A DNA stretch of 64,000 bases from Sporosarcina luteola (GCF_007991495.1 NZ_BJYL01000011.1:1-64000); one strand, 5' to 3'. Counted from the first letter of the stretch, positions 24,348 to 33,890 are shown. Translations and numbers: made by a program. Notes: a model not told the origin generated them from the letters alone.

Positions 24348-27284
24348 ATGTCAATCAAGATTGATGGAAAAGCATATCCATACACGGACGGCATGACTGT
24401 ACTTCAAGTGATCAATGAAATGAAAATCGAGCATCCGCAAATTTGTTATTTGCCTGAAGTGGATCCGATTGAGACTTGTGATACTTGCATCGTAGAAGTA
24501 AATGGCCGTCTTGTCCGTGCCTGCTCAACAAAAGCAGAACAAGGTATGGATGTCAAATTATCTTCCCACCGTGCAAAAGAAGCTCAAACCGAAGCAATGG
24601 ATCGAATCCTCGAAAACCATCTATTGTACTGTACAGTTTGTGACAACAACAATGGAAACTGCAAAATACATAACACTGTCGACATGATGGGTATCGAGGA
24701 GCAGAAGTATCCGTATGAACCGAAATGTTCGAAGGACAGTGTCGATTTCACACATCCATTTTACCGCTACGATCCAAACCAATGCATCGCTTGCGGTCAA
24801 TGTGTGGAAGCTTGTCAAAACTTGCAGGTGAATGAAACACTTAGCATTGATTGGGAACGGGACCGGCCAATTGTCTTATGGGACGGCGGTGCTAAAATCA
24901 ATGAGTCTTCCTGTGTCGGCTGCGGCCATTGCGTGACGGTTTGCCCATGCAATGCGTTAATGGAGAAATCGATGCTTGGCGAGGCGGGATTCATGACGGG
25001 GATGAAAGACGAAATTTTATCGCCAATGATCGATCTTGTGAAAGATGTAGAACCTGGCTACAGCGGAATCATGGCCATCTCTGATGCGGAAGCCGCAATG
25101 CGTGAAACGAGGACTAAAAAGACAAAAATAGTTTGTACATTCTGTGGGGTAGGCTGTTCATTTGAAGTATGGACGAAAGATCGAAAAATCCTCAAAATCC
25201 AACCCGTCTCTGACGCACCTGTCAACGCAATATCGACCTGCGTAAAAGGGAAATTCGGCTGGGATTTCGTCAACAGCGAAGAGAGATTGACAACGCCGCT
25301 TATTCGAAAAGGGGATTCCTTCGTCGAGGCTACATGGAAAGAAGCATTGGACTTGGTCGCTGAACGGTTAGGCGCCATCCATAAAAAATACGGTGAAAAC
25401 AGTGTTGGGCTTATTTCTTCATCAAAGATTACAAATGAAGAGAATTACTTGATTCAAAAGCTTGCGCGTCAAGTGTTCAAGACGAATAACGTCGATAACT
25501 GTTCACGCTATTGCCAATCTCCGGCAACCGACGGATTATTCAGGACGGTCGGTATGGGTGGAGATGCAGGCACTATTAAAGATATCGCGAAAGCAGGACT
25601 TGTTATTATCATCGGAGCGAATCCTGCAGAAGGTCATCCAGTTCTGGCAACACGGGTGAAGCGTGCTCATAAGCTTCATGGCCAGAAATTGGTTGTCGCT
25701 GATTTGCGTAAACATGAAATGGCGGAACGGTCGGATATTTTCATTAGTCCGAAGCAAGGAACTGACCAAGTATGGCTAATGGCTGTGACGAAATATATGA
25801 TTGACCAGGGTTGGCATGATTCAGCATTTATCAAAGAAAATGTTCATCATCTTGAAGAGTTTAAAGATGTTTTGAAAACATATACGCTTGATTTTGCCGA
25901 GCATGTGACTGGGGTTCCGAAAGAAAAACTGATCAGGACGGCTGAAATGATACGCGATGCGGATGGCACTTGTATTTTATGGGGGATGGGAGTCACCCAA
26001 AATACGGGCGGTTCGGATACGTCTGCTGCGATTTCCAACCTGTTGCTGGCAACAGGCAATTATCGTAGACCTGGGGCGGGGGCCTATCCTTTACGCGGCC
26101 ATAATAACGTTCAAGGTGCATGTGATATGGGTACTCTCCCTGGATGGTTGCCGGGTTATCAGCATGTAACGGATGATGCCGCGCGCATAAAATTCGAACG
26201 TGCCTATGGAGTTGAAATCGACGATAAGCCCGGAATGGATAATATTCAAATGCTGCATGCCGTAGACGAGGGACTGATGAAGGCGATGTATATCGTAGGG
26301 GAAGACATGGCGCTTGTTGATTCCAACTCAAATCATGTGCATGATGTCTTATCAAAACTCGATTTCCTAGTCGTCCAAGATCTGTTCTTTTCAAGGACGG
26401 CTCGATATGCAGATGTGATCCTCCCGGCTGTGCCTTCTTTGGAGAAGGAAGGAACTTTCACGAATACGGAAAGAAGGGTACAACGTCTATATAAGGCATT
26501 GCCTGAGCTGGGTGATTCGAAGGCCGACTGGTGGATCATCCAAGAAATCGCAACTCGATTGGGAGCACATTGGAACTTTGAAGGCCCGAGAGAAATCTTT
26601 GCAGAGATGGCAAGCCTTTCACCGCTATTTAGTCAAGCTGACTATAGCAATATGGAAAACTGGGATAGCTTTCTCTGGGGGAGCCTGAATGGAGCGAGTA
26701 CGCCGCTATTATACGTCGATGGATTCAATTTCCCGGACGGTAAAGCACGATTTGCATTATCCGACTGGGTGGAACCGGCTGCATATCCGGATGAGTTTGA
26801 TTTGCATATAAATAACGGCCGTTTGCTGGAACATTTCCATGAAGGAAATCTGACAAATAAATCATCAGGCATCCAGTCGAAAGTACCCGAGATTTTCGTA
26901 GAAGTCTCCCCGGAACTTGCGAAAGAAAGAGGTGTGCTGAGCGGTTCGTTAGTAAGATTGGTCTCACCTCATGGTGCATTGCGTTTGCCGGCTCTAGTAA
27001 CCGATCGAGTTAAAGGAAACGAATTATTCTTGCCGATGAACTCGGTGAAAAAGGAATCGGCCATCAACTTCTTAACTGGAACTGCGGTCGATCAACGGAC
27101 GAATACACCAGCGTTCAAACAGACAAAGGTTCGGATGGAAGTATTGCAGAAGGAAGGAGAAAATCCTTTGCCTGCAACGAATCATCGGAATAAAAAGCGA
27201 TACCCGCAAGACGGTGTCGAAGTTGAGCGGAAATGGGCAAGACCGGGCTATGAGCATCTAACAGATCAACCGGAGAAAGGGTGA
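24348..27284 (+). CDS. formate dehydrogenase alpha subunit, molybdopterin type (YjgC/YrhE-like)
   Basis: A 978-residue cytoplasmic enzyme oxidising formate to CO2. Domain order: 2Fe-2S ferredoxin (CDTCIVEVNGRLVRAC), NADH-G-like C-x-x-C-x5-C/H cluster (CTVCDNNNGNC), two 4Fe-4S clusters (CIACGQCVEAC and CVGCGHCVTVC), then the Mo-bisMGD domain with its own cluster (CTFCGVGC) and catalytic residue in NCSRYCQSPATDG, cysteine rather than selenocysteine. A C-terminal cofactor-binding domain follows (about 860-960). The ATG at 24348 has AAAGGAGG 7 bases upstream. A longer frame from 24276 would translate the GC-rich repeat and is wrong. Confidence 0.94.
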   Translation: MSIKIDGKAYPYTDGMTVLQVINEMKIEHPQICYLPEVDPIETCDTCIVEVNGRLVRACSTKAEQGMDVKLSSHRAKEAQTEAMDRILENHLLYCTVCDNNNGNCKIHNTVDMMGIEEQKYPYEPKCSKDSVDFTHPFYRYDPNQCIACGQCVEACQNLQVNETLSIDWERDRPIVLWDGGAKINESSCVGCGHCVTVCPCNALMEKSMLGEAGFMTGMKDEILSPMIDLVKDVEPGYSGIMAISDAEAAMRETRTKKTKIVCTFCGVGCSFEVWTKDRKILKIQPVSDAPVNAISTCVKGKFGWDFVNSEERLTTPLIRKGDSFVEATWKEALDLVAERLGAIHKKYGENSVGLISSSKITNEENYLIQKLARQVFKTNNVDNCSRYCQSPATDGLFRTVGMGGDAGTIKDIAKAGLVIIIGANPAEGHPVLATRVKRAHKLHGQKLVVADLRKHEMAERSDIFISPKQGTDQVWLMAVTKYMIDQGWHDSAFIKENVHHLEEFKDVLKTYTLDFAEHVTGVPKEKLIRTAEMIRDADGTCILWGMGVTQNTGGSDTSAAISNLLLATGNYRRPGAGAYPLRGHNNVQGACDMGTLPGWLPGYQHVTDDAARIKFERAYGVEIDDKPGMDNIQMLHAVDEGLMKAMYIVGEDMALVDSNSNHVHDVLSKLDFLVVQDLFFSRTARYADVILPAVPSLEKEGTFTNTERRVQRLYKALPELGDSKADWWIIQEIATRLGAHWNFEGPREIFAEMASLSPLFSQADYSNMENWDSFLWGSLNGASTPLLYVDGFNFPDGKARFALSDWVEPAAYPDEFDLHINNGRLLEHFHEGNLTNKSSGIQSKVPEIFVEVSPELAKERGVLSGSLVRLVSPHGALRLPALVTDRVKGNELFLPMNSVKKESAINFLTGTAVDQRTNTPAFKQTKVRMEVLQKEGENPLPATNHRNKKRYPQDGVEVERKWARPGYEHLTDQPEKG

Positions 27285-27769
27285 ATAAAGTGGCATCACC
27301 GATTACATCCATTCAAAGAAAACAAGCAACGCCCGAACAACAACAGACAGAGAAATTAGATGAATTGCAAGCATTGATTGCTGAACAGCAACAATCGTTG
27401 AATAAAATCTTGGAACTTACTTCTGAACTGGATAAAGCAGGGGTTCTTGATGCGGCGAATGCAATGCTAAAAGGGAAGGATGAGCTCGCAGGCATTGCAG
27501 TTACACAAGCTTCGCGTGAACCGATGACAAATCTCATCAATAATCTATTGAATACGGCAGGCCTTTTAACATCCTTGAATCCGGAAGTTACAGCGAACTT
27601 GAAAAATAGTATCACTCACGGGATAGAAGAAGCTGAATTGTATAAGGGGAATGGCGATAAAGTGTCAATTCTCCAAGTGATGACCGCGTTAAACGATCCT
27701 CATATCAATCGCGCCGTAAAATATGGGTTGGATTTTCTGAAAGGGATGGGCAAAGGGTTGGAAAGTTAA
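27281..27769 (+). CDS. YjgD/YrhD-like DUF1641 protein
   Basis: A 162-residue helical protein of the DUF1641 family, found next to this class of formate dehydrogenase and thought to be its partner subunit. Conserved-looking parts are LGL-like helices around VLDAANAMLKGKDELAG and HINRAVKYGLDFLKGMG. GTG at 27281 overlaps the stop of the dehydrogenase gene by 4 bases; GGAG ends 5 bases before. A second GTG at 27290 is an alternative start. No metal or catalytic motif is seen. Confidence 0.88.
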   Translation: MNKVASPITSIQRKQATPEQQQTEKLDELQALIAEQQQSLNKILELTSELDKAGVLDAANAMLKGKDELAGIAVTQASREPMTNLINNLLNTAGLLTSLNPEVTANLKNSITHGIEEAELYKGNGDKVSILQVMTALNDPHINRAVKYGLDFLKGMGKGLES

Positions 27770-27866
27770 AGCTCATTCAAGACCCTGAATCTCTCTAAAT
27801 CTTGAAACCATTTTAGCATCCATACGTATTAAACTTATAGTGAACAACAGAGAGTGGGCTGATAGT

Positions 27867-28502
27867 ATGGATACTAATAATGAAAGTACAGTTGAGCCGC
27901 GTATAAACCCGTGGACTTCTGTTTGGCTTCATCCAAGAAAAACCGTGCGGTATGTTGTAGATAATAAACCCGGTAGCTTTATTCTTATGATTGCTGCGTT
28001 AGCAGGAATTGTTCATTTTCTTGATCAGGCGATGAGCAACGATCTAGGAGATTCATGGAATATGGGTCTCATTCTCTTAGTTTCGTTGCTCGCCGGGCCG
28101 GTTTTCGGATTGATTGGACTTTTTGTTGCATCTGGTATCTATTACGTGATTTCAATGATGCTGGGCGGATCGGGTACTTTCACTGATACGAAAAATGCTT
28201 ATGCTGTTTCAAGCATAATCCTCGTTGTTGGTGGGCTTATCTGGATACCGGATCTTTTGATTTTGGGGCAAGGCAATTTCATGAGTGAGCCGGATCTCTC
28301 AGTTGGTCAAGTTGTATGGCTATTGCTCTCAATGCTTGTGAATCTTGCTGTTGGGGGTTGGTCGTTGTTCGTCCTCGGTGCAGCTATCGCTGAAGTTCAC
28401 CAATTATCTATTTGGAAGGCAGTCTTCGTTGTACTTTTGCCAATTATCCTTCTGATTCTATTTTTCATCGTTATTCTTGCTTTGACGATGCCGTTCTTAT
28501 AA
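27867..28502 (+). CDS. Yip1-domain membrane protein
   Basis: A 211-residue protein with five predicted helices in the Yip1/YIF1 pattern. The N-terminal cytoplasmic segment NPWTSVWLHPRKTVRYVVDNKP is the typical entry of bacterial Yip1 proteins, and the SAVSSI-like region reads YAVSSIILVVGGLIWIP. The function is unknown. ATG at 27867 was preferred over GTG at 27840 because GAGTGGG lies closer to it; neither site is strong. A terminator follows. Confidence 0.78.
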   Translation: MDTNNESTVEPRINPWTSVWLHPRKTVRYVVDNKPGSFILMIAALAGIVHFLDQAMSNDLGDSWNMGLILLVSLLAGPVFGLIGLFVASGIYYVISMMLGGSGTFTDTKNAYAVSSIILVVGGLIWIPDLLILGQGNFMSEPDLSVGQVVWLLLSMLVNLAVGGWSLFVLGAAIAEVHQLSIWKAVFVVLLPIILLILFFIVILALTMPFL

Positions 28503-28505
28503 GAA

Positions 28506-28541
28506 TGCTTGCATTGCCGTTCATCGCAATGCGAGCTTTTT
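28506..28541 (+). terminator. terminator of the Yip1 gene
   Basis: GCTTGCATTG pairs with CAATGCGAGC, then TTTTTA. It overlaps the end of the opposite small gene. Confidence 0.8.
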
Positions 28542-28707
28542 ATTTTCCCTTCTCTTCTTTTTCTTCTTCTTTTGTATTCCGATAAGCATCAACCATTGCT
28601 TCCCTATAATGACCAAGCGTGGCGAATTCATGGGCCATTTCTTCGGACATCTTTTTTCTTCTGGCTATTTCATTCCTTTTAGTAATTCTTTTTTCAACCT
28701 CATCCAC
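28540..28707 (-). CDS. small charged helical protein, unknown
   Basis: A 55-residue hydrophilic protein beginning MDEVEKRITKRNEIARR and ending in KEEEKEEKGK. It has no Cys and no membrane helix, and would form one or two helices. GTG at 28707 has AAGGAGGTTGTCATC upstream, a strong site. The family is not recognised. The 203 bases between it and the next gene hold only a hairpin. Confidence 0.65.
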   Translation of the reverse strand: MDEVEKRITKRNEIARRKKMSEEMAHEFATLGHYREAMVDAYRNTKEEEKEEKGK

Positions 28708-28876
28708 GATGACAACCTCCTTCCTAAGCCTTCTTTTTACTGTGCCTTATAAAACCGAAAGTATAACTGAAAAGGAATGTTAATTTAACGGGGAGCAAAA
28801 GGAGGAGATGATTGATCGTGCGAAGGAGAGTTTTGTGAAAAGGATTGATGAGTGGTGCTAGTTCATTTCATAAGAA

Positions 28877-28907
28877 AAGTTGACCAGGTGACAACACTGG
28901 TCAACTC
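28877..28907 (-). terminator. terminator of the metallo-hydrolase gene
   Basis: AGTTGACCAG and CTGGTCAACT pair around GTGACAACA. Confidence 0.8.
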
Positions 28908-28910
28908 TTG

Positions 28911-29762
28911 TTATTCATCGACGAACTTCCCATAATCAGGAACCGCAATTGTCTTAAATTCGGCTGCCAATTTCGTCAGATTTTCTTTCAACCATTCACC
29001 TTCCACAGGAACGCCATGTCCTGTAATCGCAATCGCGGGACGTAAAGCCTCCAATATTCCAACAGATTGTTCCGCTGTTTCCCAGTCGGGAGTAAAGTAG
29101 CGGGGTGGCCCGTTAATTTCCTTCTCCTGTGTGAATACCTTATACAATTCATCTTGTTTAACTGTCACAAAGGCATCGCCCACAATCATCGCATGATCTT
29201 CATTGCGGAATAATGATATATGCCCATCGGAATGTCCCGGCGTATGGATCCATTTCCAATCCGGCATGAATGGAACGGTATGATCGTCCGAAAGTGGATG
29301 AGCATTCTCACCGATATCAATACTTTCATTCGGAAACAGGAATGACATTTTAGCGACCATCCCACCTTCAACTGATGTATCAGGCTTAGGATAATTTTTC
29401 TTGCCTGTTAGATAGGGAAGTTCGTTTGAATGTGCGTAAACGGGTACTGGGCCCCAGTCTTCCAATAAATCAATCAACGCTCCGATATGGTCAAAATGAG
29501 CATGCGTCAAGATGATTGCCTTTGGTGGATTTCCTTCACCAAACCTTTTTTCCGCTTCCGCCTTAATCATCGATGCAGATTTTGCCATTCCCGCATCAAT
29601 TAAAACCCAATCATTTCCTTCACCGGCAATCCCATAAAACACAACATTGACAATTTGCACTGTAAAACAGTATAAGTCAGGAGCCATTTCTATTCCGACT
29701 CCACTGCCGACAGACGTCATCGGTTGGAATCTTTCTGTAGACGAGCTTCTTTCCATCTCCAA
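28911..29762 (-). CDS. metallo-beta-lactamase-fold hydrolase
   Basis: A 283-residue MBL-fold enzyme. The metal motif HAHFDH is intact (THAHFDHIGALIDLL), with downstream ligands HTPGHSDGHISLF and GDAFVT and a final His in ITGHGVPVEGEW. Substrate unknown; relatives include lactonases, glyoxalases II and other hydrolases. TTG at 29762 was chosen because GGAGG sits 8 bases before it; the ATG at 29756 is 14 away. The C-terminal half is complete. Confidence 0.87.
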   Translation of the reverse strand: MEMERSSSTERFQPMTSVGSGVGIEMAPDLYCFTVQIVNVVFYGIAGEGNDWVLIDAGMAKSASMIKAEAEKRFGEGNPPKAIILTHAHFDHIGALIDLLEDWGPVPVYAHSNELPYLTGKKNYPKPDTSVEGGMVAKMSFLFPNESIDIGENAHPLSDDHTVPFMPDWKWIHTPGHSDGHISLFRNEDHAMIVGDAFVTVKQDELYKVFTQEKEINGPPRYFTPDWETAEQSVGILEALRPAIAITGHGVPVEGEWLKENLTKLAAEFKTIAVPDYGKFVDE

Positions 29763-29937
29763 ATGTATATCCTCCTTCAGTTGTTTTCTATCTACTTGAT
29801 CTATACCCAAAATGCCACAAATTCTTCGCACTTTTACTAATGTGGTTTACTTTCAATGATCCATACCTAAATTTAGGTAAACTTTTATATTGCTCTTCAC
29901 CGCTCAATTCTCTATAATAGAAAGGTACTCATTTTTT

Positions 29938-30010
29938 GTCTCAGTAGCTCAGGGGATAGAGCGGCAGCCTCCTAAGCTGTAGGTCGCAGGTTCGATTCCT
30001 GCCTGGGACG
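29938..30010 (+). tRNA. tRNA-Arg (anticodon CCT)
   Basis: 73 bases folding as a tRNA: acceptor arms GTCTCAG and CTGGGAC, D-arm GCTC...GAGC, anticodon loop CTCCTAA reading AGG codons, and T-arm CAGGTTCGATTCCTG. CCA is not encoded. It stands alone with its own terminator. No attachment site or integrase lies nearby. Confidence 0.96.
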
Positions 30011-30024
30011 CTAATTAAGCAATG

Positions 30025-30074
30025 AAAAAAGGTCGGATGAAATGTTGATTCAAACATTCCATCCGACCTTTTTT
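30025..30074 (+). terminator. terminator after tRNA-Arg
   Basis: GGTCGGATGAAATGTT pairs with AACATTCCATCCGACC, then TTTTTTT. Confidence 0.9.
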
Positions 30075-30083
30075 TATCTATTA

Positions 30084-30233
30084 TCACAGTATGTGACAAA
30101 GTTCGATTGCTTTCTCTAATAACTGGATATCCGATAATATTTGAGGCTTTAGATTGTCGGGACATTTTCTTAGATCCCTCCATAATCTTTCAACTTCTAT
30201 CTCTAAAAGATTATATTTGCATTTCTGTTCCAT
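30084..30233 (-). CDS. small unknown protein, 49 residues
   Basis: A 49-residue ORF with an excellent ribosome site (AGGGGAGAGAGA) before its ATG at 30233. It starts MEQKCKYNLLEIEVERLW and ends KAIELCHIL, with three Cys, and would be an amphipathic two-helix protein. In size it resembles Spo0E-like phosphatases, but the SQELD motif is absent, so that identity is not claimed. The 358 bases from here to the diguanylate cyclase hold only a possible promoter (TTGACT, 18 bases, TAAAGT, near 30392-30421). Confidence 0.5.
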   Translation of the reverse strand: MEQKCKYNLLEIEVERLWRDLRKCPDNLKPQILSDIQLLEKAIELCHIL

Positions 30234-30591
30234 AAGTTTCTCTCTCCCCTTTACTATCATAATACCCTGAAAAGAAGTAGGTCAAACGTACTTTATCAGT
30301 TTGTTATTTTGGATATTAGTACCTAGCTTATTTTTATTTCACGGATTCTAGAAAACAGAAAACCTTTATTTATCGATTGCATGCTTTGATTGACTGAAAA
30401 GGTAATATCGTAGTAAAGTACAATCGTAGTTAATTTATATAGAATTTCAGAACAATAACTTACTGAAAAGCTGAAGAACATTTTGTGTTTAGCTACTCAA
30501 CTCGTACTTAACGAAAAATATATAAGTGACTTAACAATCATTCCCTTATTCAGACAAATTAGTGTGGAAAATACATGCAGGAGGAAGTTGT

Positions 30592-32580
30592 ATGAAAAGT
30601 GTTTTGAAAGGGATTCCAAGTAATATATATAGTTCATTGATAGATCATAATCCTGATTCGATTTTCATATTGGATAAAGAAGGATTCGTGTTAGACATAA
30701 ATTTGACAGTCAATGCTATCTTCGGATATACCCCACCTGAAGTGATTGGTAAACGATGCAAAATCATGAGTGACGAAACTTGTAACTCGTTACAAGGTGA
30801 ATTTTGTACCTATCATAAAAGCACGTATGATAAATTTGGCCAAATTCTTCATTTACAAGTGAAGAGCATCCCGATATTTGAAGATGAGGGACTTGTTAAT
30901 GTAATGATTGTCGCAAAGGATGTGACAGACGTCGTTGAAACGAGAATTGCATTACAAAACACTACCGAAAAATTGCAGACAATCTATGATTCTTCTGCGG
31001 ATGCAATGGATATTATCGATTTAGATGGCAATGTTGTGCATGTGAATAAAGCATTTGAAGATATGTATGGGTGGAAAGCTGAAGAGATTATAGGAAAACA
31101 GATGCCTACAATTCCGGTTGCTCGATTTGAAAAGGTGAAAGATGAACGAGAAAATCTGAAGAAAGAGCAATATATAAAAGGGCTCGAAGTGGAATGTTTG
31201 AAAAAAGACGGCAACATGATTCCTGTTAGTATAACAATATCCCCTCTATACGATGAAGACGGCAAAGTGTTTGCATTTTCTTCCATTTCGCGTGATATAA
31301 CAGAACGAAAAAAGATGGAAGCAGAACTCATTGAAAGCAAGAATAAATATAAGGGATTACTGAACGCTTCTCCAGAACCTAGCTATGTTCAAAGCGAAGG
31401 TGTCATTCATTACATTAACAGGGCAGCGGTAAAATTGTTTGGATATAACCATCCTGACGAATTACTCGGCCGTCATGTATTGGATTTTGTACACTCCGAT
31501 TCATATGAATCCGTTGCGAATCTTATTTGCAAATCTGTTAATGAAATAACAATTCCAGAACAAACAGTGTTTCAAAAATTGTTGCGAAAAGATCGGTCCA
31601 CTTTCATCGCAGAAGTTATACAGTTAGGAATAGAGTATGCAGATATGCCAGCAGTCCATGTTATTTTAAGAGATGTTACAGAGAGGAAATTGGTGGAAGA
31701 AGCACTAATTCAAAGTGAAGAAAAATATCGTTTAATTGCTGAAAACATGACAGATCTCGTCACTGTTGTAGATGAAAACGGATTGATCACCTATGCATCA
31801 CCTTCGACGTCAGCTGTGTTAGGATTTACGCCGGATGATTATGAGGGTAAACCTGCGTTTAATAAAGCGCATCCCGATGATTTGCCCAATGTCCGAAAGA
31901 TGATGGGGGAATTACTAATCACAAAAGATAGTCACGAAATGGAATTTAGGTATAAACATAAAATGAAAGGTTGGATTTGGGTAGAAGCTAGAGGGACTTA
32001 TTTTGAGGAAAAGGGTCAGCGTTTTCTATTGTTTGTTTCCCGCGTGATTGAAGAGAAAAAGAAAATGCGTGAACAGTTAAAGTTGATGGCATTTCAAGAT
32101 GAATTGACCGGATTGCCAAATCGTCGGCTGTTTCAGAAAAAAATTCGGGAAACGTTAGAGGAAGCCAAACGAAATCAAACGAAGTTTGCTCTTCTTTATT
32201 TGGATATCGATAAATTTAAATGGGTAAATGATAATTTAGGTCACTCTACTGGTGATGAGTTATTGAAGCAGTTTGCGGATAGGGTAGGCAGCGCTCTGCG
32301 GAAAAATGACACATTAGTCCGGCAGGGCGGAGATGAATTCCTTGTTCTTTTGCCTGATATTGGGAATGTTAAGAATGTAAAAAGGACAGCCGAACGAATA
32401 TTGGGGGACTTACAGACAGAGTGGAAAGTAGGGGAGCACTCTTTCACAACAACTTCCAGCGTTGGTATTGCTATTTTCCCCAAAGATGGCACTACGATGG
32501 ATGAATTATTAACAAATGCCGATTTCGCTTTGTATGAAGCGAAAGAACATGGACGTAATAACTATATGATGTTTTCATGA
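30592..32580 (+). CDS. PAS-domain diguanylate cyclase (four PAS, GGDEF)
   Basis: A 662-residue soluble sensor that makes c-di-GMP. Four PAS modules (about 10-125, 125-250, 250-370, 375-495) each contain the G-[YW] and RDITERKK-type ends (SRDITERKKMEAELIES, LRDVTERKLVEEA). The C-terminal GGDEF domain (about 500-660) keeps the active-site motif RQGGDEFLVLLP, the FQDELTGLPNRR entry, and an RxxD inhibition site (RKND) five residues before GGDEF. No EAL domain. No membrane helices, so it senses inside the cell. ATG at 30592 behind GGAGGAAG. Confidence 0.93.
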   Translation: MKSVLKGIPSNIYSSLIDHNPDSIFILDKEGFVLDINLTVNAIFGYTPPEVIGKRCKIMSDETCNSLQGEFCTYHKSTYDKFGQILHLQVKSIPIFEDEGLVNVMIVAKDVTDVVETRIALQNTTEKLQTIYDSSADAMDIIDLDGNVVHVNKAFEDMYGWKAEEIIGKQMPTIPVARFEKVKDERENLKKEQYIKGLEVECLKKDGNMIPVSITISPLYDEDGKVFAFSSISRDITERKKMEAELIESKNKYKGLLNASPEPSYVQSEGVIHYINRAAVKLFGYNHPDELLGRHVLDFVHSDSYESVANLICKSVNEITIPEQTVFQKLLRKDRSTFIAEVIQLGIEYADMPAVHVILRDVTERKLVEEALIQSEEKYRLIAENMTDLVTVVDENGLITYASPSTSAVLGFTPDDYEGKPAFNKAHPDDLPNVRKMMGELLITKDSHEMEFRYKHKMKGWIWVEARGTYFEEKGQRFLLFVSRVIEEKKKMREQLKLMAFQDELTGLPNRRLFQKKIRETLEEAKRNQTKFALLYLDIDKFKWVNDNLGHSTGDELLKQFADRVGSALRKNDTLVRQGGDEFLVLLPDIGNVKNVKRTAERILGDLQTEWKVGEHSFTTTSSVGIAIFPKDGTTMDELLTNADFALYEAKEHGRNNYMMFS

Positions 32581-32601
32581 AAGGAACTGTCCAGAAAGTC
32601 G

Positions 32602-32628
32602 AAAAACTGACTCTGAGTCAGTTTTTTT
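32602..32628 (+). terminator. terminator after the diguanylate cyclase
   Basis: AAAAACTGACTC and GAGTCAGTTTTTTT pair around T. Just before it lies CTGTCCAGAAAGTC, a remnant of the GGCTGTCC terminator arm. Confidence 0.8.
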
Positions 32629-32775
32629 AATTCCCAGCTTTGGAATGAAATTATCGTTCAAGCTATGTTCTCTAAATTGAGAATGGGTATTTAGAATCAA
32701 ATATATTTTTTACGTATGTCGAGTATCCTTTTTGACCCCACCCATCTATATAGGGGGTAAAAGGGGGAATGGGAA

Positions 32776-33573
32776 ATGACACATTACTTGAAAGAATACT
32801 CACGCTTCACAACTATCGCGGAAATGGACGCAGCTGCTGAACAGCACTTAATGAAACACTGGGATGAGCTGACAAAATCGGATCGCCAAGTGCTCGATGT
32901 CATCCGCCGCTACTCTGTAAAATACGGTGCTGCACACTTGAAACATGGAACAATTGAAGCTGCGGTTGGAAAGTCAAACGCGACTGTACGTCGCGCCATC
33001 CGCAAACTTGTCAAATTAGGAATCATTGAGAAAGTTCACTTCATCCGTCCAGTCATGAGCGGGCTCGGCGCTAACATCTATATCATTTTGCCTTTTGTTG
33101 ACCAGGGGAAAATGAACAACCGTGACCATGACGACAAACCGCATGACAACGCGGAAACTTCACAGGTTTCAGCAGACGAAGCCTATCTTTCTAAATCTCT
33201 ATTAAAATCTAAAGAACTTAACTGCACGTCTCATAGTGAGTCGTCAAAGTTATCCACAAGTCTATTCAGCCGGATGAAAGAACTGCTTGCCGCAACAATC
33301 GGAGACACAAAAAAGACCCGTGAATTTTTCGGAATTCATCGGGCTGTCTTAGGACGTATGTTGAAGTACGAAATTTATAAGGATGATAAGGATGTATTCG
33401 AGGAGCTTGCTTATCGTGCATTAAAAATTACTGTGATGGCAACGAAGAAGAAGGCGATCCGCAATTTGCCGGGGTATTTCAAGGGCGTATTGGATAAATT
33501 GGTCGATGAAACGTATTTCAAGGATATTTTCATGCTGTTTGATAAACCGGTGGAGGGGTTTTATTGCCCTTGA
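32776..33573 (+). CDS. helix-turn-helix DNA-binding protein, replication-initiator-like
   Basis: A 265-residue protein with an N-terminal winged-helix domain (about 30-115): TKSDRQVLDVIRRYS, then KSNATVRRAIRKLVKLG as recognition helix. An acidic linker follows, then a helical domain (about 160-255) containing KKTREFFGIHRAVLGRMLKYE. The organisation is like plasmid or phage replication initiators and DnaD-type proteins, but I do not recognise a named family. Start ATG behind AAAGGGGGAATGGG. Upstream lies a G-rich tract. The target is unknown. No plasmid or phage genes are adjacent. Confidence 0.65.
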   Translation: MTHYLKEYSRFTTIAEMDAAAEQHLMKHWDELTKSDRQVLDVIRRYSVKYGAAHLKHGTIEAAVGKSNATVRRAIRKLVKLGIIEKVHFIRPVMSGLGANIYIILPFVDQGKMNNRDHDDKPHDNAETSQVSADEAYLSKSLLKSKELNCTSHSESSKLSTSLFSRMKELLAATIGDTKKTREFFGIHRAVLGRMLKYEIYKDDKDVFEELAYRALKITVMATKKKAIRNLPGYFKGVLDKLVDETYFKDIFMLFDKPVEGFYCP

Positions 33574-33579
33574 AATTCT

Positions 33580-33730
33580 AAGGTCCACTCTTAAGCTGCG
33601 AAGGTCCATTCTTTCACATAAAGGCTCATTCTTTCGATGCCAAGGTCCGTACTTTCAAACAAAGGCTCATTCTTTAGCTGCCAAGGTCCATTCTTTCGTA
33701 CAAAGGCTCATTCCTTCAATGCCAGGGCCT
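33580..33730. repeat. alternating 20/21-bp phrase array, AAGGTCC / AAGGCTC
   Basis: The two phrases AAGGTCCATTCTTTC and AAGGCTCATTCTTTC alternate: starts near 33580, 33601, 33621, 33642, 33662, 33683, 33703 and 33723, with steps of 21, 20, 21, 20, 21, 20, 20. Pairs therefore repeat every 41 bases, close to four helical turns. Sequence between phrases varies. Confidence 0.9.
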
Positions 33731-33744
33731 ATTCAAAGGTTGGC

Positions 33745-33890
33745 TTCATTTCGATGCAAGTAACGTTCATTGCGTTGCTTACCAATTTCATTTTGTTACA
33801 TGCGAATTTCATTGTGTTGCGGCAGTTTCGTTGTGATACGTCCCGATTTCATTGTATTGCGATTAGAACTCATTATGATGCACATGAATT
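33745..33890. repeat. 21-bp phrase array, TTCATT motif
   Basis: TTCATTNNGTTGC-type units start at 33745, 33766, 33787, 33808, 33827, 33848 and 33869, a period of 21 with one short step. It directly follows the preceding array but uses another phrase. Together the two arrays fill most of a 505-base gap. The rest (33891-34078) shows no gene, only a ribosome site for the next one. Confidence 0.85.

Noticed and set aside
29938..30010. tRNA as integration site of a genomic island
   Set aside because: No integrase and no repeat of the tRNA 3' end were seen downstream.
30084..30233. Spo0E-like phosphatase
   Set aside because: Size fits but the SQELD signature is absent.
33580..33890. CRISPR array
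   Set aside because: Units are degenerate and 20-21 bases long with no spacers of separate origin, and no cas genes are near.
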